The translations under genes were made by a program, and so were the position numbers. A stretch of DNA of 64,000 nt from Pyricularia pennisetigena (Eukaryota; Ascomycota; Sordariomycetes; Magnaporthales; Pyriculariaceae), in the NCBI RefSeq assembly GCF_004337985.1, contig NW_021940919.1, forward strand, positions 1,709,874 to 1,773,873. Direction: 5' to 3'. Shown here in pieces: positions 1 to 10,454 of the stretch. How positions within the stretch are numbered: the stretch's first letter is position 1; each line of letters begins with the position of its first letter. Under the pieces are notes generated by a model, which saw nothing but the letters and a program-made list of their open reading frames with translations, was not told the origin of the DNA and did no database searches.

Positions 1-115
1 ACGCACCCATTAAACGGGCCGTATATAAAACCTTAACCGTAAAAATTATAAAGGGTATGACCGCTAAAATTTTAGCTGTTCCAGGGAGAACGTTACAGAT
101 TTTAAAGGGGGAAAA
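1..115 (+). mobile_element. Copia A, left part (pol linker before the tandem repeat)
   Basis: This is the interior of a Ty1/Copia polyprotein that begins before the window. The sequence aligns by eye with the stretch between integrase and RT in Copia 2 (near 21480-21597), Copia 3 (52146-52262) and Copia 5 (61295-61410). It breaks off exactly at the Gypsy A1 insertion and resumes at 7780. It contains no complete domain. Confidence 0.85.
111..115. repeat. Target-site duplication of Gypsy A1, left copy (GAAAA)
   Basis: GAAAA lies directly before the first LTR base and is repeated at 7780-7784 directly after the last one. In uninterrupted Copia 2 the same site reads GGGGGAAAATAC, so the duplication is confirmed by an empty site. 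Confidence 0.93.
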
Positions 116-303
116 TGTTATGGATTCGTGCCTAAGGCACGTATTACGTAATAAGATACAAGAGCGGGTCAGGGACAATATATAAAGGGAAGGACATTAC
201 CACGACCCGGACATACACCTTTTCCTCCCTTTTCCCCCAACGTTAATAATAATACCAACAAGGATATTTAACGGTCTTAAGGCCGTTGGCTTACCTTATA
301 ATA
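116..303 (+). repeat. 5' LTR of Gypsy A1
   Basis: It starts TGTTATGGATTCG and ends CCTTATAATA, where the 3' LTR ends CCCTATAACA. The two LTRs are the same length (188 bp) and differ mainly by C/T and G/A changes. The LTR holds an inverted ACGGTC..GGCCGT-type stem near its 3' end. Confidence 0.92.
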
Positions 304-689
304 TTTACTAACGCTTAAATTTAAACACAATAATAGCCAACCTAAGGCCAGGCCCGGGAAGGGAAATTTACAATTTTTACCAAAATTTGGTCGCGAATAT
401 CGCGATATTGGAGGAACGCATCGTTTAAATGCAATTATATTTTTTAAACGCAAACGCGATCGCGCAAAAATAACGCCCCAAAAAGAAACCCTTACGTAAC
501 CCCCCACTATACGACGGCGTACCGGTTGCGTTCACAATTTGGAAATAAATTATTTCGTACAAATTAATACGCGACGCGGAATTTATCGGAAATTAGCGCG
601 ATTAATTTAAATACGTATAATTTAACTTTATTATTATAATATAAAATATCGTCCGTTCTTTTTACGAAATAAAGGGTACGGGAAAGGGG
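304..689 (+). other. Gypsy A1 5' leader with palindromes
   Basis: Noncoding leader between LTR and gag. It holds a 14 bp perfect palindrome, AATATCGCGATATT, at 396-409 and a GCGATCGC core near 457-464. Both also occur in the leader of A2. I could not assign a tRNA primer-binding site next to the LTR. Confidence 0.6.
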
Positions 690-1440
690 TATAACCACGA
701 AAATTTTATCGAATATTTGGGACGCACGTACGACGACCTTTATAAAAAGGCTTAAACCTTCGCCGAACTGGAAATATTCCGAATACGATACGGCGAATCG
801 TTCGTATATTTCCTTACCAAATTCGAACGCCTTTTTACTGCGGCCGGGGGTTTCGAATAATTAAACGAAATACGGGCCAATTATTTGCGTTTCCGGGTCG
901 TTAACCGGATAAAGGAGGCGTCGGTAAAAAAGGGTATTATTTCCAATTTTTATTACGGATTTATCGCTATATACCGCCATATTGCCCAGGATTTGGAGGC
1001 CATCGATTTGGATAAACGTTTCGGCCAAAAACGGAACGCCCCCCTTCCAAATTCCTTATAAATAGGTTTAAAAAATATAATAATAACGGGCGTATTAGCG
1101 ATAAAAGTTAACCGAAACCGTTATAATATTAGTAAAAAGCGAGGAAAGCGTCGATTAAATGGAAATAAAAGGAAAAATAAAACCTTATAGGTATCCGTTT
1201 AAAAATTCCAGCGACGCCGTAAAACGGGGGCCTACCTCCGTTGCGGATCCACCTCCTATTACGCCCAAAATTGCTAATTCGCACCGGTTATACGTCCGAC
1301 GCCAAACGACCCCAAAAAGGGAAAAAATTAATTTTAGGCCATAATTTTAACCCAGGGGAAAACCGACGCGACGGGCCCGGATTACCCTATAATACGCCAG
1401 TACATATAAATTGGAAAAAACAGTTAAAAAAAATATAAAT
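690..1440 (+). pseudogene. Gypsy A1 gag (degraded)
   Basis: The forward reading near 700-1060 keeps recognisable retrotransposon gag features: acidic and aromatic residues around FAELEIFRIRYGESFVYFLTKFERL, here quoted only as the segment YGESFVYFLTKFERL, followed by VVNRIKEASVKKGIISNFYYG. Gag would coat the RNA genome in virus-like particles. Many TAA and TAG codons sit where Gln is expected. The downstream 1060-1440 part is basic and should have carried the zinc knuckle, but I see no intact C-x2-C-x4-H-x4-C motif. Confidence 0.6.
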
Positions 1441-2830
1441 TGTAATGGATGGGCAATTAATTTTTATCCCGGTTTTAATTAATTTGACGAAATTTATTAT
1501 TATATAAATGGATTTAAAGTGCGAATGTTACGCGGTTATAAACAAAAATTGTGCCGAAAAATTGGGAATAATAAAAGTTTTTTTACTATAAATCCGCCGG
1601 TTGGGCACGGTAACGGGACGAATACGAACCAATATACGGGAAATAAGTAATTGCGACGTAAATATCGACGGTTGGTCCGCGCCGATATCCTTTTATATAA
1701 TTCCGGGATAAACGTAAAACCTATTTTTGGGACTTTTTTGGATAATCCACCGGAAAATAGTATTTAACCCAAACCAGGGAAAGTTAAAAATAAAGTCCGT
1801 TAAAAGGTTATTCGTGCAAAAGCTGTCCCTACGTCCGAAAAGCGGGAAACCCACGGTGGTTATGGGCAACGTGTTCCTGGCCACGGCCCGAAAAGCAAAA
1901 AAAATACGAACGAACAAATGGAATTCGCTTTTATTTCGTTACGAAATATAACCCGGGTCCTAATTTTAACGGCGGTAAATAAAAATAACGCAGGACCCCC
2001 GGCGACGTTACCCGTAAAATTAAAAGGTTTCGAAAATTTATTTAACGACGGTAAAATTTCGGTTTTACCCCCGTTTAGGGGCGAATTAAACCATTATATC
2101 CGGATCCAAAAGGATAACGACGGTAAATCCCCGCCGTTATTATAGGGCCGGTTATATTATATACCGCGCGATTAATTGTTGGAATTACGGCGATAAATAA
2201 TTAATATAATGGATAAAGGATAAATCCGAATAAACGCGTCGTTAACCGCAACCCCGGTCCTAATAATCCGGAAACTTTTTGGAAAATGGCCTTTATACGT
2301 CGATTATAAGGTATTAAACGCTATTATAATATAAAACCGGTATTTTTTACCATTAATTAAAAAAACATTCCGTTCCTTATCCGGAATAAAATGGTTTATT
2401 AAAGTAAACGTGCGCGCAGTTTTCCATAAATTACGCGTGGCCGAAAGGGATAAATATTTTACAGTTTTTCGTACAAAATTCGGATTGTTCGAATAATTAA
2501 TATATTTATTCGGATTAACGGGCGCCCCGGCCACGTTCCAGCGATAAATGAACGGCGTCCTCGGGAATATATTGGACGATTATATATTAATATATTTGGA
2601 CGATATTTTAATATATACGTCCGGTTTTAAAACGGATTATTGGCGGAAAATTACCCATATTTTGGGAAAATTAAAAAAAGCGGGTTTAAATTTGGATTTC
2701 GATAAAAGCGCGTTCGCGGTTATTTCCGTTAAATATTTGGGGTTTATTATATACGCCAATATAAACGTAAAAGCCGATCCGGAAAAATTACGCGCGATCC
2801 GGGAATAGGAAACCCCGACGAAATTACGAG
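1441..2830 (+). pseudogene. Gypsy A1 protease and reverse transcriptase (degraded)
   Basis: The protease is expected in the first few hundred bases but no active-site triad is clear. RT is clear. Near 2290-2330 the frame gives KWPLYVDYKVLNA. FGLTGAPATFQR lies near 2512-2547. The catalytic YLDD is at 2593-2604, followed by ILIYT. The thumb-connection motif VKYLGFIIY lies near 2730-2756. The Tyr-Leu-Asp-Asp box is intact, but stops at GLFE*LI and other sites break the frame. Confidence 0.8.
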
Positions 2831-2989
2831 GATTGCGCGGTTTTTTAAAATTCGCAAATTTTTACCGGGATTTTATAAACGGGTATTCGGGTTTAACGGC
2901 GCCCCTATTTCGATTTATTAAAAAAGGAATACCGTTTAAATAAACACCGGAAAAGGACGTTATTTTTAAAATATTTAAATAAATATTTT

Positions 2990-3440
2990 TGCAAACGCTA
3001 ATATTAGCCCAATGGAGCGACGAAACGGAAACGAAAGTAAAAACGGACTATTCTGGCGCAATTATCGGGGGGGCATTAGTATAAAAAGGGAAGGACGGGT
3101 TATAAAAACCGGTAATATTCCATTCCGTTAAATTAACGACGGTTTAACGCAATTATATTATCCACGATAAAAAATTGCTCGCGGTCGTCCATTATTTGCA
3201 AATATGGGAAACGGAATTACGTAATATCCGTTTTTTTTTACTATTTTTACGGATTATAAAACGTTCGAATATTTTACGAAACCGAGGGTGGTATCGGAAC
3301 GGCAAATGCGGTGGGCCGAAATCCTATCCAAATTTAATTACGTTTTAAAATACCGATTAGGGAAATACGCGATAATCCCCGACGCGTTATCGAAACGGGA
3401 ACGAAACGAAACCAGCGAAAAAAGGCGAACGATAATATTA
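2990..3440 (+). pseudogene. Gypsy A1 RNase H (degraded)
   Basis: This is the RNase H domain that removes the RNA strand during reverse transcription. The forward reading shows KTDYSGAIIGGAL (expected first catalytic Asp region), NYIIHDKKLLAVVHYLQIW (second conserved block) and the C-terminal frame RWAEILSKFNYVLKYRLGKY ending in PDALSKRE, the usual end of Ty3 RNase H. Internal stops are present. Confidence 0.75.
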
Positions 3441-3639
3441 CGCCTAATACCCAGCAAAACCATAATCGGTATTTTTTAAATATTATTACAAAATATATTA
3501 CCGGCGGTCCCGGAAAAAATATTTATTTTCCAATAATTTTATACAACAGAATTTTGGAACGAAATAATGGGAAAAAACCCGGTATACGCCTATAAACGTA
3601 ACGCGGTTTAACAGGATATAAAACGATTCCCACCCGAGG

Positions 3640-5300
3640 CCGAAACGACAGCATAAATAGCGGATTATTTAATAAACGCCTCCGGTACGCTATTATATAA
3701 AAACCGTTTTTGGTTACCCAATTGGGAATTTTTAATTACGGTAATTTTATAACGAACCCACGAATCCCCAATAATTGGCTATTGCGGTAAAGATAATATA
3801 TTTACGATCCTGGTTCGAAATTATTATTGGAACGGGATAACCGAATATATCCGACGATTTGTACGTAATTGCGATATATACCGCAAAATAAAACCATCGA
3901 AATAACGTAAATAAAAACTGCTATAATTTTTACCAATACCGGACAAATTTTGGAAATAAATTTCCATCGATTTTATAACGGATTTCCCAAATAATAATAC
4001 GGACGCGCCGTGTTATATAATGGTTATAATTAATAAATTTTCCAAATATATCCAATTAAAAACAATGGATTCGATAAAAACCGAAATTTGCGCCGCGAAA
4101 TTCGTTTCCATTTGGTGGCGGTTTAAGGGTTTTTTTAACGCGATTATATCGGACCGGGGGTCGGATTAAATAAAGGGTTTTTGGTCGGAATTGTGCCGAC
4201 AAATAGGAATTTTATAATTATTATCGACGTTTTACCACCCAAAAACGGACGGGGGTACGGAACGGATTAATGAGGAAATGCAATATTATTTAAAAATTTT
4301 CGTGGTATTCGACCAAATAAATTGGCCCGGATATTTACCGGCCGTTTAATTAGCGTTAAATAATAGGAATTCGCTTATTACGGGAATTAATTTTAATAAA
4401 TTATTATTAGGATACGAAATAAACGCGGTCCCGGTAATATAGGTAAACGGACGACCGGGTTCCACGCCCAAAAATCGCGCGAATTTGTTTTTATAGCATT
4501 TTAAAAACGGTATAAACGTGGCCCACGCCGTTATAGTTTATATATAATAACGCCAAAAAAAACGCGAATAAAATACGGAAACCGGCGGACCGTTTTAAAA
4601 TAAAAAATAAATTTTTTTTTAATTTACGGAACGTTAGAATTAATCGCCCGAATAAAAAGTTTAATTTCGTGGCGAATAAATATACGGTCGTGGCGATTCC
4701 TATACCAATAACAATCACGTTAAACGTTCCGAAAAAAATCCACCCCATTTTTTACGTGGAATTAATCGAAAAAGCCGCGGACGATTTATTACCGTCCCAA
4801 ATTCGTACCGATATTAAACCCGGCCCGTTATTAATTTTATCCGATTTAAATAACGAAACCGCGGAGGAATAGGTAGTGGAAAAAATCCTGGCCGCGAAAA
4901 ACGCAGTGGGGAAAGGACGTAAACGCAAAATTTTGGTAAAATAAAAAAGGTACGATAAATTTACGTGGGAAAATTTGGTAATAATGGAAAATATACGGGT
5001 ATTGGACGAATTCGAAGCAAAATAAGGGCCGGCCCAAATAAATAATGGCCCAATATTAAAACGACGTTAATAATTAAATATTTAACCGGACCAGGGATTT
5101 ACTATAATTAATTAAAAAATCGACGATTCCCCGGAAAAAAAACGACGCGGTAAACCCAAAATTAATATTAATTTAACCAAACGTACGGTAAAAAAAATAC
5201 GCAAAATTAAACCTTTTACCGGGGCGAAATATAATAAAAATAAACCGACGACTATATAACCCGCGCCTATTTTTGGGGCGACGTGGCCGTATCCCACCCA
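3640..5300 (+). pseudogene. Gypsy A1 integrase and chromodomain (degraded)
   Basis: The integrase zinc-binding region lies near 3715-3900 (THESPIIGYCGKDNIF). The catalytic core follows near 3930-4440 (ISIDFITDFPK). The C-terminal GPY-like part lies near 4640-4870, with VPKKIHPIFYVELIEKAADD in frame at 4723-4785. A chromodomain follows at about 4875-5030: VVEKILAAKN, KRKILVK, then TWENLVIMENIRVLDEFE. Chromodomains steer integration to methylated histone marks in chromoviruses. A basic tail runs to about 5300. Stops replace several Trp and Gln codons. Confidence 0.82.
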
Positions 5301-5429
5301 TTTAATCCTTAAATTAAATTAATATATATAAAACGAAACGATAATTTTGCGTAACGATAAAATATTAATTAAAAGCCGAATTATACGCCTTTAATTCGTT
5401 ATCCAGGTTTCTTTTTTCCTTATTTCCTT

Positions 5430-6575
5430 CCCTTATTTCGACGTCCTTTTTTTTATTTTATTATTTTTCACGTCGTTTTTAAAAGCCGGGAATTCCCACT
5501 GTTTAACGAATTGGTTAATTTTCCGCAATAAGGCGGTACAACGTCGGGCAACACTTTCGATTAAAAAAAATTTACGACGGGATTTTCCAAAAAACGGGTT
5601 TTTGCCTATATTATAACCAAAAGTACGAAAGCGCGACGAAATAGGGGCACGGGGACGCGAAAAATTAAATATATACCGAATCGGGGCACGAATAAAACAA
5701 AATACGACGGGGTAACGCGAAAAAAAAGTTTCGAAACGTCGACGGGGCGTGGTAATAATAAGAACGAAAAAACGTGGGGAATGCGCGGGGCGAAATTGGC
5801 GCATAAAAACGGCGGGGGAAGGGGTTAGGACGGCAATTAAAACAGCGAAAGCGTTATTACTTCGGCGCGCCTTCTGCAGGTTTTCCTTATAATACGACGT
5901 ATTACATTCCTAAAAAAATTTTAAAAATTAATAACGTTATCGAAATAATTATATACCAAAAAAGCTAAACGCACCTCCAAATAAATAAAACCGCGTGCGA
6001 AAATTTGTACTAATTAACGGTTACGATTCCCGCCGCTGCGAAAAAAGGTATTAAATATAGCAGTAAAAATAATGGTTTTGGTAAAGGTCGTTACGGCCCC
6101 GGAATTCGCCATTTTATTTTATGCGTCCTAATAAACGCGGACCCAATTGGTATACGCGGTGAGGAAATTTCGAAACAGTACGGCATTTTTACCAGGGATT
6201 TTTTTACCATCCACGACGGTGCTATTAAATAAAGGCTGGACGATATAACGATTATTGTAAATCGTGGTTTTTAATTTTCGCAAACGGCGGCGGAGGATAG
6301 GGTTAAAGGTATAGGCGGCCTCGTTATAATAATAATACGATTTTTTAATGTCGCGATATCGCTGGTAATTAATATCGTCGGGGGCAGGGTTATATTCCCA
6401 AACCCCGTTAGTTTTGGACGTTTTTATACAAAAAACGTAAAAAATAAATACATTTTCCGGAGCGGTATATTCGTCGTTATTTAAATTACCCTGGAATTCC
6501 GCGGTACCGACAGCGCGACGAAAACGTTGCGAATATAAATTAACGATACCACCCAATCGGTATTTAATCGACACG
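5430..6575 (-). pseudogene. Antisense ORF of Gypsy A1, unknown function
   Basis: On the strand opposite to gag-pol, open frames cover 6574-6128 (148 codons, containing NDEYTAPENVFIFYVFCIK and GVWEYNPAPDDINYQRY) and 5804-5433 (123 codons, starting RQFRPAHSPRFF, Arg/Pro-rich). The same two blocks occur in the same order and orientation in A2 near 29310-30441, with mostly conservative changes. The frame between the blocks has a few stops. I do not recognise a family. Fungal and plant Gypsy elements can carry antisense accessory ORFs. It could also be the shadow of a lost sense gene, since RIP leaves antisense frames relatively open. Confidence 0.5.
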
Positions 6576-6995
6576 ATTTACAAATGGGCGACCGTTATTA
6601 TTGTGCGACGAAGGTAATTAATTATTACGGTGGGGAAATCGGTTATTTCCACCACCGGTATTGGTTTATTTAAACGCCATTTATAACGCGATTAAAAAAA
6701 TGAGAACCCGGGATATAATAACGACGCGGTAGCGATAAATAACGATATAAATAATAAATAGGAACGAATAAGAAATAAGGACGGCAGAAATAAAGGTAGT
6801 ATAAATAAAAACAAAACGAGGGGAAAACGGGAAAAACCGATAAAATGGCAAAAAAGGGAGGGAATAGGGACGAAAAAAATTCGAATGGAGGAAAAATTGG
6901 AAAGTAAAAAGGACCAGGACGATAACGCGGGAAAAATACGAAAGGTAAAAACCGTAACTATTACGGGAAAGGAATTGTGCTAATAAATAAACGAA

Positions 6996-7495
6996 TTTAC
7001 ACCGCCCAAAATAAAAGGAAAATAAACCGCGACAAACACCCGCAAACGGCAAATACGATAAAAAAACCGCGATATTACCGCAACCAAAGGCAGGAGGGTA
7101 AAACCCGATTACGGTTTTACACCGCCCAAAATGAAAGGAAGGTAAACCGCGATAAATACCCGTAAACGGCAAATACGATAAAAAAACCGCGATATTACCG
7201 TAACCAAAGGTAGGAAGGTAAAACCCGACCACGGCCCTATACCGCCTAAAATAAAAAAAAAATAAACCGCGACAACCACCCGCAAACGGTAGGTACGATA
7301 AAAAAACCACGATATAACCGCAACCAAAAACGGGAGGATAAAACCCGATTACGGATTTATACCAACCAAAATTAGGAAAGGGCGAATTACAATAACCGCC
7401 CGTAAACGGAACCGGGGATAAAAAGCCCGCGACATAACCGCGGCCGAAAATAGGAGGGTAAAACCCGATTACGGGCCTATACCGCCCGGAATAAT
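6996..7495. repeat. 120 bp tandem repeat in Gypsy A1 (about 4 units)
   Basis: Sequence recurs at an exact 120 bp spacing. The motif ACCGCCCAAAAT (or variants) starts near 7001, 7121, 7241, 7361 and 7481, and each unit carries AAACCGCGA and AAAACCCGA blocks. The period is 40 codons. The sense frame is hydrophilic (YTAQNERKVNRDKYP type). The antisense frame is hydrophobic (FLSYLPFAG type). A2 has only about two units at the same place, so the array varies in copy number. Confidence 0.9.
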
Positions 7496-7591
7496 GGACG
7501 GGTAGGTTATATTAGGATACGCGCCCGCTGGATTGCCCCTATACCTCCAAATAGGGATTACACCCGATAAAGGACGGGCGAATGCGGGCTA

Positions 7592-7779
7592 TATTATGGA
7601 TTCGTACCTAAGGCACGTATTACGTAATAAAATACAAAAGCGGGTCAGGGATAATATATAAAGGGAAGGATATTACCACGACCCGGATATACACCTTTTC
7701 CTCCCTTTTCCCCCAGCGTTAGTAATAATACCAAGAAGGATATTTAACGGTCTCAAGGCCGTTGGTTTACCCTATAACA
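7592..7779 (+). repeat. 3' LTR of Gypsy A1
   Basis: 188 bp; it starts TATTATGGATTCG (TG mutated to TA) and ends CTATAACA. It is near-identical to the 5' LTR and is followed by the second GAAAA target copy at 7780-7784. Confidence 0.92.
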
Positions 7780-9910
7780 GAAAATACAAATTTAAAAAGG
7801 GATTTTAATTTTGAATTTGAAAACGAAATTAACAGCGTTCCAGCGGATAATTATCCTTTAAACAACCTTGAAAATATAGGGTATTTGCCACCTGTTACAG
7901 GGTATTTACCACCTGTTACAGGGTATTTACCACCTGTTACAGGGTATTTACCACCTGTTACAGGGTATTTACCACCTGTTACAGGGTATTTACCACCTGT
8001 TACAGGGTATTTACCACCTGTTACAGGGTATTTACCACCTGTTACAGGGTATTTACCACCTGTTACAGGGCAATTACCACCCGTTATAAGGTATTTAAAC
8101 GCTGAAAATATAGTGCCCGCCAGGCTTGTATAACCTATTGTTCGCCCCTTAAAACCTATAACGGTAGCGGTATTTAATCCAGTACCTTAAACAACGGAAA
8201 TTCCGGTGTTTTCAGCACCTAACGTAGAAAATATGAAGTTAAATTCGCAATTCGAAAACCCAAATCTAATGGAAACAAATGACGGGTATTATTTTTGTTT
8301 TTAAACCAAAAAAATAAAAAAAGCCCATTAAAAACGATAAACCAAATAATTACCAATAAGCCTTAAACAACCCTAAAAATGCTAAATAAAAAACTGTTTT
8401 AACGTCTAAATTCGACCAGATCGTTATTGTAAAAACCTTCCGTTTTATCCCTAAAATTAAAATGCCTCCAGGCCATAAACTGGTTTTTACCCGGCCGGTA
8501 TTTTAATTCAAAAAGAATAAAAATTATAAACCTATAAAATATTATAATTAAATTTGTTATTAAGGGTTTTTTACAGGTCGAAGGCCTCAATTATATCGAC
8601 ATTTTTGCTAGCATTAATATACTATTTACCTGACGTATAGTTTTAGTTATAATTAATGCACAAAATTGGGAAATACAATAAATCGATTTGATCTGTGCGT
8701 TTGCAAATAGTGATTTTACCGACGTAAATATAAATTTGCAAATTCCAAACGGTTTTGACGAATAGGCCAAAATTTGTAACCCCATTACTGCTAAAACTAT
8801 AGTGGAAATGGGTTATAATCCGAAAAGATCGCAGGTTATATAGTTGGAAAAGGCGTTATACGGTTTGAAACAGGGTCCAAAAAAATGGTAAAACAAACTT
8901 AAAACCCTATTTTTTAAAAAAGGTTTTAAAGCATTAATCTCTAATCCCGCTGTTTTTTATAACGTTAAATCCAAGCATTTTATCGTTACCTTTGTAAACA
9001 ATTACCTGCTAATAGGTCCAAAAAGGATAAGCCTAAACGCCTACTTTAGCTCCATTAAAGTTAATATATAAAGGAAATATCAGCAACGTCCGGATTAACT
9101 GATTGTGAACCTATATCTGTTCCCTTACAACCGGGTATGCTAAAATATAGCGGGGGTAAGCCCGTAAATGCGTTAAAATTTAAATTATTACAGCGTATTA
9201 TCGGCACTTTTATGTATTTAATGCTATTAACGCGCCCGGATATCGGTTTTACGGTTTAATAACTGTTACGTTTTTTAATAAAAATTACTATAATCCACTC
9301 AACGGCAACTAAAAGCTTATAACGTTATTTAACGGGTATTAAGTCCTTATTTATTTATTACGGGAATACAGTATTTAAAACCGAATTACCACCCAAATTT
9401 TTAATAAAGGGTTTTAAAAGCTTTCAATTAATGGGTTTTAGTAATAGCGATTTTGCCGGGGCTAGGGAAGATTTAAAATCCATCTACGGATATTTGTATA
9501 CCCTATTTGGGGGCCCTATAACGTGGAAATGCAAAAAAGCTTATATTATAGCTTTAAGCATTCCAAAAACCAAAACCGATGTTTTTAACGGAAGCCCTGC
9601 GTAAAGTATAATGGGTTAAAAACCTATTTAAGAAAATTGGATTACTTATAAAAGGTTTTATTGCAATATTTGGAAATAATACAAGCTTTATAATTAACGC
9701 ATATAACCCTACGCAGCACTAACGTACTAAATATACGTTATTAAAATTTTATTACGTACGGGAATTAATTACAAAAGGATTAGTGACCCTAAAATACCTG
9801 GAATCCAAACAAATGCCCGCTAATGGCCTAACGAAGCCCCTAACGCTTCCAATTTACAAGGTTTTTTTAGAGTTTATAGGGCTTAAACCCCTAAAAACTT
9901 AGTTTTTATC
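7780..9910 (+). pseudogene. Copia A pol, right part: linker, RT and RNase H (degraded)
   Basis: This continues the copia polyprotein after Gypsy A1. The linker with the tandem repeat covers 7785-8310. RT covers about 8400-9100, including the region equivalent to QIDFIGAF in Copia 4 and VEMGYNPK near 8808. RNase H covers about 9200-9900, including NSDFAGAREDLKSIYGYLY near 9446-9505, typical of the Copia RNase H block. There are many in-frame stops and some small deletions. Compared with Copia 3, about 90 bp upstream of 9020 is missing. Confidence 0.82.
7882..8091 (+). repeat. 21 bp tandem repeat in Copia A pol linker (9 units plus 1 degenerate)
   Basis: The unit encodes YLPPVTG. Nine consecutive units are nearly identical at DNA level (TATTTACCACCTGTTACAGG plus G), and a tenth reads QLPPVIR. 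Copia 2 has 6 units (HLPPVTG/HLPPITG), Copia 5 about 3, and Copia 3 and Copia 4 two each. The array lies between integrase and RT, a region with no known catalytic role. Confidence 0.95.
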
Positions 9911-10440
9911 TATTAAATTTGAAGGTATTATTTAATTTATTCGTTAGTTTATTACCCATTACATTTCCTTTATTTGCAGGTATTAGATTTTACTTAACCC
10001 AATACTGGCCGTATTACCCGATGTTACCCTGCACAAGGTAATTAACAAACAATTTATACCGACTTTATACCAAAAATTAAATTAACATAGAAAAAGCTCG
10101 TGTGTTAAGCGATTTACGCACTTGAAATACCCTATATAATATACCTAATTTCGACTATTACCAACGAACTGCCAAATTAGCTACCTGGCTTAATAATTAA
10201 TTCCGTGGGTCTATATTATGCAAATTAGGGGTTCGAATCCGGGGGTTGTCACAATTTTGGGGGTTTTTTCCAATTCGGGGGTTCGTTCATTTCGGGGGTT
10301 ACAGGTCGGTACAAAAGGTTTAATTATCCTGGGGGTTTATATCGGGAGTTCGAATCGGGTTGGGACATAAAGGGGATCTTTTTTTTAGGGTTTTATTTTT
10401 TTTTACATACTTGTTTTTTCCGACTTTATGTAAATAGTAG
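9911..10440 (+). other. Copia A 3' noncoding region with tRNA B-box-like motifs
   Basis: About 530 bp between the end of RNase H and the polypurine tract. It contains GGTTCGAATCC at 10230-10240, a perfect match to the RNA polymerase III B-box consensus, and AGTTCGAATCG at 10347-10357. Upstream, TAGCTACCTGG near 10177 resembles an A box and D arm. I could not fold a full tRNA from it. The same block is conserved in Copia 4 (54208-54218, reverse) and Copia 5 (63801-63810). Confidence 0.55.
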
Positions 10441-10454
10441 CAAAAGAAAGGGGG
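10441..10454 (+). other. Polypurine tract of Copia A
   Basis: CAAAAGAAAGGGGG lies directly before the first base of the 3' LTR, where the plus-strand primer of reverse transcription is expected. The inverse CCCCCTCTCTTTTGC is found at 54012-54026 next to the Copia 4 LTR. Confidence 0.85.

Larger units (their letters stand above)
116..7779 (+). mobile_element. Gypsy A1, complete chromodomain Ty3/Gypsy element, RIP-degraded
   Basis: A 7,664 bp LTR retrotransposon with 188 bp LTRs at 116-303 and 7592-7779 and a perfect 5 bp target duplication. The interior reads gag, protease, RT, RNase H, integrase and chromodomain on the + strand. About 2.3 kb of extra DNA follows the chromodomain, with a long antisense reading frame and a 120 bp tandem repeat. 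Stop codons from mutated Gln and Trp codons run through every domain, so it cannot be autonomous. A second copy of the family, A2, lies inverted at 28271-35775. Confidence 0.92.

Noticed and set aside
277..507. Minus-strand ORF of 76 codons in the Gypsy A1 leader
   Set aside because: It lies across the LTR end and noncoding leader, has no recognisable content and no counterpart frame in A2.
6681..7310. 209-codon minus-strand hydrophobic ORF as a membrane protein gene
   Set aside because: It is largely translation of the 120 bp array and AT-rich flank with no start context. It could be part of the antisense gene, so it is described there and not called separately.
7882..8091. CRISPR-like array
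   Set aside because: The 21 bp units are directly adjacent with no spacers and encode an in-frame peptide repeat within a eukaryotic retrotransposon.
10160..10265. A functional tRNA gene at the B-box-like motif
   Set aside because: I could not form a T-stem or acceptor stem with the flanking bases. Only motif-level similarity is claimed.
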